From assembly GCA_023078685.1 (NCBI GenBank), contig JALGAS010000004.1, forward strand, positions 3,968,001 through 4,032,000: a stretch of DNA of 64,000 nt, given 5' to 3'. The notes beneath the pieces were generated by a model. It was not told the origin of the DNA and made no database searches. It saw only the letters and a list, made by a program, of their open reading frames with translations. This document shows, piece by piece, positions 1 to 9,714 of the stretch; within the stretch, counting starts at the first letter, position 1; every line of letters begins with the position of its first letter. Made by a program: the position numbers and the translations under genes. Origin of the DNA: Neopestalotiopsis rosae. Lineage: Eukaryota; Ascomycota; Sordariomycetes; Amphisphaeriales; Sporocadaceae.

Positions 1-1482
1 AGCTCGAGAAATCGCTCCGGAATGAACTTTTGAGGTTCCGGGTAGACGGCTGGATCGCTCTGAACGGTAGACCACGCAGTTGAGATGAAGCTGCCAGGTT
101 GCAGGTGATGCGTATATTCACCATCAGCCACAGTCATGGGTTTGCTGACGCGTCGGATTGATGTTGCATCACTGCCCAAACGGAACGTCTCGAACAAGGC
201 AGCCTTCATCAATGGACATTCTCGGTTCAAGGCAGGAATGTTGACCGAGTCGATTTCGAAGCCTCCTTCCGTGGTGCTCAGTGTCACATAGGGAGCCATC
301 TCCTCGCGAAGCCTATCCGCCAGGCCGGGTGTCGAGAAGATGTAGAGAATGTACCAAAAAAGAAGTGGCTGCGTATTGCCGTTTTGTCCCCACAAGAACG
401 GAAGATCCATGTCAGCACGGTGTTGAAATGAGACATTGTGCTTGTCGTACACCAGGTTTCGTCCCAGGGCTGCGCCCACGTCCGACATGTCAGCCCCAAA
501 GTCCACAGGCTCTCCCTTCTGGTGCTGATCAATACGACGATACAGCCCATAAAGAGCCTCGTTCATCCGTTTCCGAGCTGCAAGGCCCTCCTTCATCATC
601 TTGAAAGGTGCCCAGGACGGAATTCCGACCATCAACAGGGGAAAGACGTCATTGTCAAATTTCCAGAAATCCTCGAGGAGATTCGGATTCCGTTGGAGAA
701 AGTCCTTTCCGTAGAGTACAGGGATGGCAATCGTGGCGCCAAAGTCGCGAATGATGCCCATCAAGTCAGCTTCTACAGCACCGGGCTCTCCTGGGAGATC
801 CGCCTTGACCACTTTGACATTGGCGCCACGTTCCCACACTTTCATCTCATCCTTGTTCTCGGTAAAGCTCACGAGAGATGACATTTTGTAAACGACTTGG
901 CCACGCTCAAGGGCGGCCGTGGAAGCAGCTTCACTGAGGAATTCCTTTTCGACGACACTGATGAGAGGCTTGATCGTGGCATTGACCTTGTCCACGAACT
1001 CGGGCGAATCATCGGAGCCAAAGACGCGCAGCATTAGAGTCAGATGAGCGGGAAGGTGCTCCAAGCTGTGACCGCCCTGGGTCATGAAACGATCCGCATT
1101 GGGCAAATCAATGAGGACCTGGTGAGATCGTGTCAGGCCAAACAGCGATCCATCATAGCGGCGGAGCGTAGAACTACAAGAAGACTTGCGTGTCAACAGT
1201 CGCGATCACAGTGTAGCTGGGGAGGTGGTTGGACAATCATGTCGTATTGCCTACTTACTAGACGCGGCGACCCCATCCCCCAGTTGATGCAAGGTAAGTC
1301 GCTAGAGCAATCTCGAGCGGCACCCAGGTCGGCAAGAAATACAGAGGCTTGGAGGCAGCGAAGAAGAACTTGTAGCAGAGATAGGCGGCGGCGGCGGCGG
1401 CCAGAACCTTGTATCCCGCCGCGGTGGGGTCGGACAGGACGCCCGACAGCAGATCGGTGCTGCCACTGGTGCCGTTGTTCAT
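1..1482 (-). CDS. Cytochrome P450, CYP7/CYP8-like class, 3' end cut by window edge
   Basis: Membrane-bound haem monooxygenase; substrate unknown. Exon 1 is 1482-1259 and exon 2 runs from 1173 to the window edge, with a GTAAGT donor and a TTGTAG acceptor; about 465 residues are inside the window. The N-terminus (MNNGTSGSTDLLSG) leads into a hydrophobic anchor rich in Ala and Phe. The K-helix ExxR is seen as ETFRLGSD, and the PERF motif as FIPERFLE near the edge; the haem-binding Cys lies outside. The I-helix reads LWGQNGNTQPLLFW, with Asn where most P450s have the catalytic Thr. This is a trait of the CYP7/CYP8 (prostacyclin synthase, sterol 7- and 12-hydroxylase) class, whose fungal relatives are often annotated as sterol hydroxylases. 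The start at 1482 is preferred over an upstream in-frame ATG at 1617 because it gives a normal anchor. The gene is divergent from the methyltransferase that follows. Confidence 0.88.
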
Positions 1483-2453
1483 GGTGAATGCACTCGGGCG
1501 CGGCAAGCAAGCAAATAGATACACGTTGTGTCCAGATGGCCTCCAGATGTGGCAATGTGTCGTCGCGTAGACGAGATAAGGGCGATTGAAGCAACGGCGA
1601 TGGATTTGTCGAGGCAAGGAGAGAATTGAAAATCTCTGGTTGGAGTGAATGATGGTTGAAAAGGAGCGATGGCTGTTGGTCGCTACTGCATTGTTCGTGT
1701 ACGCTAGCTAGTTGAACTGGGCCAGGGTCTAGGGGACCAAAGTAGAAGCTACCTACCTACCTAACCTAGCACCATTGAATGCGGAATAAAGTGGCACGAG
1801 ATCGATCAGAATATATCCGTAATTAGGGCGTTGGCTTAAAGTTGTGGAGAGGCAAGGTCCCAAGTTCTCTCGGTCCTGCTAATTGACATGCTTCAATGTT
1901 ATTCATCTCCACCACTGTCAAGGTGCAACATCCAGGTAACGATACGTCTGCTTCCTTGTGGGACTTCAAACGGGTCCCTTGCATCGTGGTCACCCACAAT
2001 TGTGATTTGCATCATCTTCAGGTCGTCTGATTCAGCATCTATCTCATCTATGAATGCCGAAACGTGGTAAACGTACGTGACCTTTCCTATTCATGCTCAT
2101 TTACCACTATCGCCCATTGGCTATTGCCGTTGGTATAGTCAGGCTTGAGGACGACTATATTCGCTGAGGTAATTCTGTGCCGCAGCCACACATGAACGTC
2201 TCACTCGTCTAATTGGACCATCGTTAATTGTGGTTCACAGCAGTCCAAAGAAAACTCGGCCGGGAAACTCGTACAACCAGGTCAAAATGCATGGTCCCGA
2301 CAGTCTGGGTCGGATGAAGTCCAGCCCACTTCTGTATTCCCGCAGACCGAGCAATCTGCGACTGTCGTGATGGTGGAAGTAACCCCTCATTTTGATAGAT
2401 TTGCCGATTCTGCAGAATAGCAGTAGCCGTGTCTCGCTTCACACTTTCCATCC
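1483..2453. other. Intergenic region between divergent P450 and methyltransferase genes
   Basis: No coding signal. It holds the 5' flanks of both neighbours, so a shared bidirectional promoter is possible. A short CTAC-type tandem stretch lies at about 1749-1768; repeats of this kind are common in Hypocrealean intergenic DNA. Confidence 0.6.
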
Positions 2454-3849
2454 ATGATGAATTATATTACCATGTCGGGGCCGACGGACGTGCGAAAAGA
2501 GTCAGAGGATGTCGGACAGCATCAAGAGGTACAGGCAGCGGCGAATGTGCACTGGCCGACACCTTCTAGCATGCCTGCCACTAACACTCTACAGCCCCAT
2601 CAGCCGTTACAGCTCCCTTTGATATCGTCGCAAATGACTTGGGAACAGTTCCAACTCCAGTTTCCGATCCCCGAGGAACTCATTCGCATCCCAGACGGCA
2701 GCTCGATTTCTGAACAGGACGCCGTGCTGGCTGAGAACGGGCGCACCTATCATGGCTACAAGGAGGGGAAGTACTTTCTCCCCAACGATGCTGTAAGAGT
2801 GGACTGTCCATGGAAAATATGGCACAGAAGACTGACTTATCGGCTTCGCAGGCAGAACAAGACAGGCTGGACTTTCAACATCAAATGTTTGTCATGGCCT
2901 TGGACGGCAGACTAGCCCTTGCTCCCATGACGACCTCGCCTTCTTTGGTCTTGGACGTTGCTACTGGTACTGGTATTTGGGCCATCCAGTTGGCCAGTCA
3001 CCGGAGTCCATGACCTCATTATCGTAATTCTGACATATGTCTGGCATTTATAGCAGAGCAAAACCCTGGATCTCACGTCGTGGGAACCGATCTGAGCGCG
3101 ATCCAGCCAGTGAATCGGCCGCGAAACTGCGAATTCATCAAAACTGACGCCGAGGATACGTGGACATTTCCCGAGTTGCCCAAATTCGACTGTGTGCACC
3201 TTCGTCTCGTGTGCATGGCCTTTGCCAATCCCAAACTAGTCCTCCGCCATGCTTGGGATAATCTGGTCCCCGGTGGATGGGTTGAGTATCATGACATGTA
3301 CCCGTGCGCAATGTCTTATGATGGAAGCCATGAAGGAACGGTGATGCAGCAATACTGGGACGCGTTGCGACAGGGCCTCAGCGCGCAGGGACGGGATCCC
3401 ACGGTCACCTTGCAGTATAAGGCCTGGCTGATTGAAGCAGGCTGTGAGTTTCGATGAACACTACATTGTATTTCGCATTCAAAGCTGCATCAACTGACAG
3501 TCCCCTTCTTCTCAGTCACCGATGTGGACGAGATCACCTTGGATCTACCCGGAAACGCTTGGCCAGAAGATCGGAAGCTGAAGAGGATCGGTCAGTACAT
3601 GTACACGGATCTCTACGAGGGCGTCCGTGGTGCGGGATGGCAGCTTTTACGTGGGCTATGCTGGTCACCAGAACAGGTCGAGGATCTGGTTGCGCGATTC
3701 AAAGTAGACTCTCTGAATGAGAATTATCGTGTGTTTTACCGCATGTGAGTGTCGATCGAGAATGCTAAGCCTAGTGTTTTGGTTTGCTAATAGCACTGAA
3801 CAGGTATATTGTCTACGGTCGGAAGCCCGCGAATGGTCCCGCGCAGTAA
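2454..3849 (+). CDS. LaeA-like class I SAM-dependent methyltransferase
   Basis: Predicted methyltransferase of the fungal LaeA-like family; acceptor unknown. Five exons: 2454-2792, 2852-2996, 3054-3443, 3516-3744 and 3804-3849, giving 382 residues. The introns have GT..AG ends; the second donor (GTCACC) is weak, but this junction restores the family motif. Family landmarks are in order: a DRLDFQHQMFVMALDG segment, SAM motif I at about residues 146-156 (VLDVATGTGIW), the acidic motif GTDLSAIQP, then DCVHLRLVCMAF, the post-motif LVPGGWVEYHD, and a C-terminal VYGRKP. The first of three in-frame ATGs (2454, 2457, 2472) is used, but any could be the start. Such enzymes occur as global regulators and in secondary-metabolite clusters; neighbours include a P450 and a Zn2Cys6 regulator. 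Function beyond methyl transfer is not shown. Confidence 0.87.
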
Positions 3850-4062
3850 TTGTTAAGGACAGACGCTATCATGGCTGTCTTTGTGTAGACGCGTTATTTG
3901 TAAGATTTTTACGGAGTTGTTGATATCTGGTTGGCATGTAACGCTTGGATGATATTTGTCGGTGCGAAGACCGCATCGCCTCATCCACTGGGCAATTGGG
4001 GGTTGCGGACTTCGTCCCGTACATGTATAGCATACCGCCCATTTTATGCTAGTCTAGACAAC
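3850..4062. other. Intergenic, 5' flank of the phosphonoacetate hydrolase
   Basis: Short spacer with no coding signal. It separates two genes on the same strand and leads into a TATA element. Confidence 0.5.
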
Positions 4063-4070
4063 TATATAAG
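4063..4070 (+). promoter_or_regulatory. TATA box of the phosphonoacetate hydrolase gene
   Basis: The element TATATAAG lies about 105 nt upstream of the ATG, a normal distance for a fungal gene with a short leader. It suggests a regulated rather than housekeeping promoter; that last point is inference. Confidence 0.5.
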
Positions 4071-4173
4071 CATCGTAGAAGCCAACATTGGCCATAGATC
4101 TTGAAACCCATCACTTTTCTCACAAACAAGCAGTCAATGTTCATGACCACTGTAGTATTCACTAGTCACAAAC

Positions 4174-5424
4174 ATGAACGCTGAACCCGTTATCCTACAT
4201 GGGCGTTCCTACGCTCTCCCAAAACAGCCCACCGTCGTCATCTGTATCGATGGGTTCGATCCCGAGTATCTCGAACAGGGTCTGTCTGATGGCATCCTAC
4301 CGAACCTCGCACAATTCGTGCAAAATGGCTTTCACGCTACTGCCAAATCGTGCATGCCCTCATTCACCAACCCTAACAACGTGTCCATCATCACGGGGCA
4401 GCCTCCCTCTGTCCACGGCATCGCCGGCAACTATTTTCTAGACCGCACGACGAGAAAGGAGACCATGATCCAGGACGACTCGCTGCTCCGTGGGTCGACC
4501 ATCCTGGAACAAATGTCCCTGAGGGGCGTCCGTGTGGCTGCCATCACCGCCAAGGACAAGCTGCGCCGCATTCTCGCTCACGGTCTGTGCCTCGGGGTCA
4601 GCGGAGGGGCTGTCTGCTTCTCGTCTGAAGCGGCCGGGCGATGCACCTTCTCGGAAAACGGCATCGATGGCGTCGAAGAGTGGGTCGGTCGCCAAGCTCC
4701 CAGTCAGTACTCTGGCGACTTGTCACTCTACGTGCTGGACGCCGGCGTCAAGCTAGTAGAGGAGAAACGTGCCGACCTGCTCTATCTAACTCTGTCGGAC
4801 TATATCCAGCACAAGCACGCCCCAGGGGCACCCGAATCCAATGAGTTCCTTGCGGCACTCGATTGTCGCATCGGAAGACTGGTCGAGCTGGGCGCTGTGG
4901 TGGGTGTGACTGGAGACCACGGCATGAGCAGCAAGTGTAACACCGATGGCGCTCCTAATATCTTGTTCTTGGAAGACGCCTTGGTCGATAAGTGGGGCAC
5001 TGGCTGCGCGAGAGTCATCTGCCCCATAACTGATCCGTTCGTCAAACACCACGGCGCTCTTGGTTCTTTTGTCAGAGTCTATGTCCAGGACCCGGACAAT
5101 GTTCTCGATATGATTGACTTCTGCAAGTCCCTGTCACATGTCGAGCTGGTTTATGATGCGAAGGAGGCAGCCCTAGAGCTCAGTCAACCCCTTGACAGAG
5201 AAGGTGATTTTGTGGTTATTTCGAAGAAGAACGCGGTTGTTGGGAGCCGGAAAGACGAACATGACTTGTCAACGATTGGAGACCATCCCCTCAGGTCCCA
5301 TGGTGGGCTGTCCGAGCAAGAGATTCCACTACTACTTTGTCGACCCGTGAGAAGTGATGGACAGTGGCGTGGCAAGACGGACTGGAGGAACTTTGATGTA
5401 TTCGACTTGGCGTTGAACGTATAG
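4174..5424 (+). CDS. phnA: Phosphonoacetate hydrolase (alkaline phosphatase superfamily)
   Basis: Hydrolyses the C-P bond of phosphonoacetate to acetate and phosphate (EC 3.11.1.2), the last step of one route of aminoethylphosphonate breakdown. Single exon, 416 residues, normal family length. The two-zinc site expected for the family can be placed: D26 (ICIDGFDPEY), nucleophile T65 (PSFTNPNNV), D209 and H213 (SDYIQHKHAPG), D248 and H249 (TGDHGM), and H376 (RSHGGLS). No signal peptide, so cytosolic. A TATA element lies upstream. The 3' end converges with the Zn2Cys6 regulator 52 nt away. PhnA is best known from bacteria, with fungal homologues in sequence databases. A related nucleotide pyrophosphatase/phosphodiesterase is the main alternative, but the DYIQHKHAPG and NPNNV segments favour PhnA. 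Confidence 0.9.
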   Translation: MNAEPVILHGRSYALPKQPTVVICIDGFDPEYLEQGLSDGILPNLAQFVQNGFHATAKSCMPSFTNPNNVSIITGQPPSVHGIAGNYFLDRTTRKETMIQDDSLLRGSTILEQMSLRGVRVAAITAKDKLRRILAHGLCLGVSGGAVCFSSEAAGRCTFSENGIDGVEEWVGRQAPSQYSGDLSLYVLDAGVKLVEEKRADLLYLTLSDYIQHKHAPGAPESNEFLAALDCRIGRLVELGAVVGVTGDHGMSSKCNTDGAPNILFLEDALVDKWGTGCARVICPITDPFVKHHGALGSFVRVYVQDPDNVLDMIDFCKSLSHVELVYDAKEAALELSQPLDREGDFVVISKKNAVVGSRKDEHDLSTIGDHPLRSHGGLSEQEIPLLLCRPVRSDGQWRGKTDWRNFDVFDLALNV

Positions 5425-5476
5425 CTCCTTTACTATCTTGATGACCATATCCTCATAGTGGAGGATCACTGATAGC

Positions 5477-7436
5477 CTACTCAGGCTCGGTATCGAAGTC
5501 CATTAGCTGGTTTGACTGAAAGTCATAGGTGCCAAGAAAATATGGATCGAATGCAAAATCCTGACCCCAGAGTTCCGAGTTATGCCGTTCATCTAGAAAT
5601 TCTGACAATATTGGAGCGGTCTGTTCTCCTGCAGCACCTACACGTTGTATTATGTCGCCAATACCTCGACTGATACTGACAAGCAAATGCTGACGGTGCA
5701 TTGTGGATGTGACGCGTTGTAGAGCCGTCGAGATTGTCTCGACCAACGATTTTACTTCTTCTTTGTGAAGGCGAACGTTAAGCAATGGTTGATTCGAGAC
5801 CTTGATGAGGAACACGACAGCAAACGTGACCATGATATGAAAGTATGTGGGAAGCCCGTTTAGAAAGCCTTGAACTTCCGAGTCTGCGACAAGATAGCGA
5901 AGTATGGAAAGTGCTGACGAAACAGCAATATCCGCTATTTCGTGCAGCTCGATAAGCAAGTCTGGCGGGAGGCAAATTTGGTTACCAGGTATCTGCCCGC
6001 GAAAGGCATGGGAGCACAGGTAGAGCTTGGCAAAATAATATTGTAGAGTAACACCCTTGCGAGGGTAATTGCCAACACACGTGTTAGGCGCAAATTTGTC
6101 GGACCATTCGGCTCGAATATCGTCCAAAGCGACCGCAAGTCTTCGAACTTGAGGCACTTCGGCGGCCGAAAGCGGACGGTCAACATCTACACCAAAGGTA
6201 TCGTATATCGTGGATAACAAACTCCAGCGACAAACTTGACTAACGAGTCGTGCATCATCCTCAGTTGCGTGTTTGCTCTTCAAGAAGTGGCGAGCATTGC
6301 GAATTGCCTCGGACTCGCGAGTGAGAGGCGGTTTACCAAATGCAATTGATGCATGATGGTCGCAGACGTATACATGAAAGTACAGGCGCGCGCGCACGTA
6401 ATGCTGTTCATCCCCATCAATGGCTTTGGCGAAGCTCTTGTGCAGTTGTAGGTCTGTTGCCAGACGGACAGCAAGACTTGCAAATGGCCATGACAAATCA
6501 GCAAGCCAGAAAGCCCCGATACAAAGCGCTCTGATATCGTCAAGGCTACTGCTTTTGGCAAAGCTCATCCCTTCACTCAAGTCAACCAACTCTTTCCGAC
6601 AGGCCTCGTAGTTGGTGTACTGCGACCCAGAGTGTAACGCACCCACTGTACAAACAGCAGCAGCCAGAATAGGAGACGTCCTGCTGACAGCATCGATTGA
6701 ACCATTACCTTGATCACCGAGAAGTGAGTAAACAAAGTGGTCTAATCGATTTTGATACGTAGTAAAGTACACAGTAGCGTTCACAGCCTCAACAACCCCC
6801 TTTGAGACAAGGTCCAGTTGCCGACGGCGAGTGAATGGGGAACTGTTAGCTGCAGGTGTTATACAGGACCCTGGGGCGGCAGCGATGCCCGACTGCGGGT
6901 CTATGGTGACGTCCCAAGAGTGGCCATGTTGATCTGGGTTGTATAGAACAGAGTTTTGCGATGCTTCTGAAAGATGAGAATCACGGGATTCCTCTCGCAA
7001 ATCATTTTGATGCGGCAGATTTGTTCTTGGGATCTGAGCAGTGATCTTGTCGACAGCATTTTGCAGAGTCTGCATCTTCTTCTCCATCGAGTCTTTCCAC
7101 CTGACAACAAGGTGAGCAATCCCGAAGATCAGAAACTCTATCTCCCGAGACGACGACGTATGGTACTAACAATGTATCATTTTCAAGGAGCATCTGCAAG
7201 CTGCGATTTACTGTACACGAGAGCCCTCTCTTCTGGCAACGCGAGCATGGTGGTCCTGATGCGGGAATGTGGCACTTGATCTTTTGCTTTCTACATGACA
7301 CACATGCCGTGATCTTTCGACTAATGTCTGGCGGTTTCGGGTCGCCAAAGGAATCTCGCAGTGCTCGAACGGGCGTTGAAGACACTTCCCCGCCAGCCGC
7401 TGTGGGAAGCTCAGCCATCGCTTCTAGGTCAGGCAC
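5477..7436 (-). CDS. Zn2Cys6 transcription factor with fungal MHR domain
   Basis: Nuclear DNA-binding regulator, 629 residues. Exon 1 is 7436-7171 and exon 2 is 7100-5477, joined by a GTTAGT..CAG intron. The binuclear zinc cluster has C45, C48, C55, C64, C67 and C74 (ACVSCRKQKIKC ... CSRCQKRGLSC). A short linker and likely dimerising coiled coil follow (MEKKMQTLQNAVDKI). The middle homology region of the fungal TF superfamily covers roughly residues 150-450, with the family-like segment WPFASLAVRLATDLQLHK. A second in-frame ATG at 7418 (MAELP) is an alternative start. It sits tail-to-tail with the phosphonoacetate hydrolase, so it is a candidate pathway-specific regulator of that gene, but nothing in the sequence proves the link. 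Confidence 0.9.
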
Positions 7437-8111
7437 TCAGGTGCGCTGGTGACACGCGAGACTATCGTCTGCCTCGAGCATTTTATTCGATCGATCCGGT
7501 GTTTGGAAATTAAGGAGAAGATTCCTTCATTAGAACAAAAATTGAGAAACAAAAACCTCACGTCGGCGTTGCAATCTTGACAGCAGGTTCTAGGAATTCT
7601 CGGACTTCGTCCCGCAGCTGGTTGGAGGTTAGGGTCATCTGTGAGCTTGGCTGGCCTGAGCTGTTCTTGCTAGGCTTGTGGAGTGTGGGGTCAAGGGTTA
7701 TATTTTACTTCACTGCTACGACTGCCCCGCGATTTTGTCGTCAGACCTCCGGCCTTCATCGCGCAGCCTAAATCTCGGCATCGGAGCGCCCCCCCAATAA
7801 AGCACATGACGGTCGCGGTTCATATGAAGAACTTCCTCCCTGGAATCTTTCAGTGGATGCAGGGCCACAAAAATGTCCGCGACTCAAAAGAGCCGTTCAG
7901 GGACTGGCGTTGTGGTCTGTTGCAATTCACATGCAGTATTGATGGAATATTTCTAAAAGCTGGTTCCTCTCTCCTTTTTCCTTTGGATGTTATGCTTTCT
8001 CTTATATTTTTGGAAGGAAAAAAACGTAATTAGAATAATTGTTATTAAACTAGTATTTATAGCACTATAATCCCTATTTCCATATGAATTTGCGATTGTT
8101 TGACCTACTTG
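7437..8111. other. Intergenic
   Basis: Holds the 5' flank of the Zn2Cys6 gene and the 3' flank of the next gene. AT-rich near 8000-8100. I see no gene or RNA. Confidence 0.5.
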
Positions 8112-9407
8112 TTATATGCCAGAAGCTCTGTAGCTGACCGGCGGTCGCGATCCTCTGCCGAATCTAGGCTCACCATCCTCGTCCATCGCCGACTTTTTCG
8201 AAAAGCGAGACGGTGCTCGTTCCATCGCCTGGTCGAGTTTTGTCATACGCTCACTGAAAGAGTGCTTCCGGGTCGGAGGCACCGTAGGCGAAGGCGCAGG
8301 AGGCGGCGTCTTGGCCCGACTCGATGATCGGGAATTGGAACGACGCACGGAAGGTGATTTATGGAGAGAATCGCGCGCCCCGGCTGATGATTTCAAAGCT
8401 TGTGGTGTAATCTCCTCGACTCTTACAGACTGCCCAGTAGCAATCTTGTGAGTGACCTTGGTCTCCTGTCCAGTAAGCGCGGCAGGGCGAACCGTGTCGT
8501 CCCGAGGGCTATCTGGCTGCATGTCTTTGAACGCCTTGACTTGAGACAACGAAAGCCGCCTGCCCCGAGCGTCTACTACCTGTGGACTATACTTGAGCAT
8601 GTCGATGAAGGTGTCAATCGGGCTTCTGATTGACACATCTTTCTCCAAGTACTGCTTGGGAGCGATGTTCCCGTCGGGTCGAATGAAGGCCGGCTGAGGA
8701 AGCCTTGAGTCTTGACCGGTGCTACGGGACGATGGTCCTTGAATAGTATATGACTTCATATACGCATTCAATGTTTCCTGTGATGGAATCAGAGGCTCGA
8801 TCTTGACCGGACGGGTTTCATGCACAGTATAACGTACTTCTTGCGCCTCAGGCTCTCGCGTATCCAGCCTGTGTAACTTTGGTTTCTTTGTTGTCTCGGC
8901 TCTTTGTTGAGACTTTGTCGTTTTGTCAACTCTATGCCGCAACGAAGACAGCTTGTTGGTCATTCTAGCCTCGGGCTTGAGAAGATCGCCCTCCGCATCC
9001 TCGTCATCAAAGTCCGAGACCACTGACAGCAAGTCGCAGCGATTACATTCGGGGTCGTCGCAGGGCACTACATGTTCGTCGTTGTCATCATCGGCGCTTA
9101 CCGCGGTGAAGTTCCCCAGCGACGGTTCGGCCCGTAGGCTACAGTTCCAGACGTCCACATCATCGTCATTGGCCGGACATGTCTTGGGTGTCTTTTTCTG
9201 AATGACTTGATCGATTGAGGCGATCTGCTTTTCTCCTTTCAGTATAGACAACCGTCTTTTAGACTCTTGAAAGTTTCGCGCCGACTGGCATATCTTCTTC
9301 TTGGAGTCTTGAAGCTTGGGGTTGGGAACAACGTTGGCGCAGGGCTCCTTTGCGTAGTACTTCCTATCAAGTGGGAGCGACATTGTAACGAATTTTCGAA
9401 GTGTCAT
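8112..9407 (-). CDS. Hypothetical protein, mostly disordered
   Basis: Uninterrupted frame of 431 codons; I do not recognise the family. The protein is highly charged and rich in Ser, Pro, Asp and Lys. The N-terminal third has an acidic stretch (AVSADDDNDEHVVPCDD) with a small Cys group (CDDPECNRCD), and the C-terminal third has a Ser/Arg/Pro-rich segment (SVRRSNSRSSSRAKTPPP) ending in RPPVSYRASGI. There is no transmembrane segment or signal peptide. A second ATG at 9383 (MSLPLDRKYYAKEP) is at least as likely a start. The charge pattern would suit a nuclear or cytoskeletal adaptor, but that is only a guess. The long frame and coding-like codon use support a real gene. Confidence 0.65.
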   Translation of the reverse strand: MTLRKFVTMSLPLDRKYYAKEPCANVVPNPKLQDSKKKICQSARNFQESKRRLSILKGEKQIASIDQVIQKKTPKTCPANDDDVDVWNCSLRAEPSLGNFTAVSADDDNDEHVVPCDDPECNRCDLLSVVSDFDDEDAEGDLLKPEARMTNKLSSLRHRVDKTTKSQQRAETTKKPKLHRLDTREPEAQEVRYTVHETRPVKIEPLIPSQETLNAYMKSYTIQGPSSRSTGQDSRLPQPAFIRPDGNIAPKQYLEKDVSIRSPIDTFIDMLKYSPQVVDARGRRLSLSQVKAFKDMQPDSPRDDTVRPAALTGQETKVTHKIATGQSVRVEEITPQALKSSAGARDSLHKSPSVRRSNSRSSSRAKTPPPAPSPTVPPTRKHSFSERMTKLDQAMERAPSRFSKKSAMDEDGEPRFGRGSRPPVSYRASGI

Positions 9408-9714
9408 TTAGATCCTGACGTTTGATTTCCAGAAATGGCTCGTCGAAGGGGTGATCCGATTATGTCTTATACAACCACCAAACAATAACTTGGACAGCCA
9501 TTATGCCCATTGATGCTTTGTTCCACCCGGCAGATTTCTTTGAAGTCGAAGCAATCGTTGTCAATCAATGTAGGGTGGATCAAGAAAGTCGCGAAACAAT
9601 CACTGTCATTCTGTTGCATGAGGCAAGATCACTGAACAAGACATTATTTTTATTAATTTATGCAAGTACGTATGCAAGCATTATTTCCAGATTCCAATCG
9701 GATTTCTGGGGCAT
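9408..9714. other. Intergenic
   Basis: Spacer between two genes on the minus strand, holding the leader of one and the 3' flank of the other. Nothing else seen. Confidence 0.5.
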
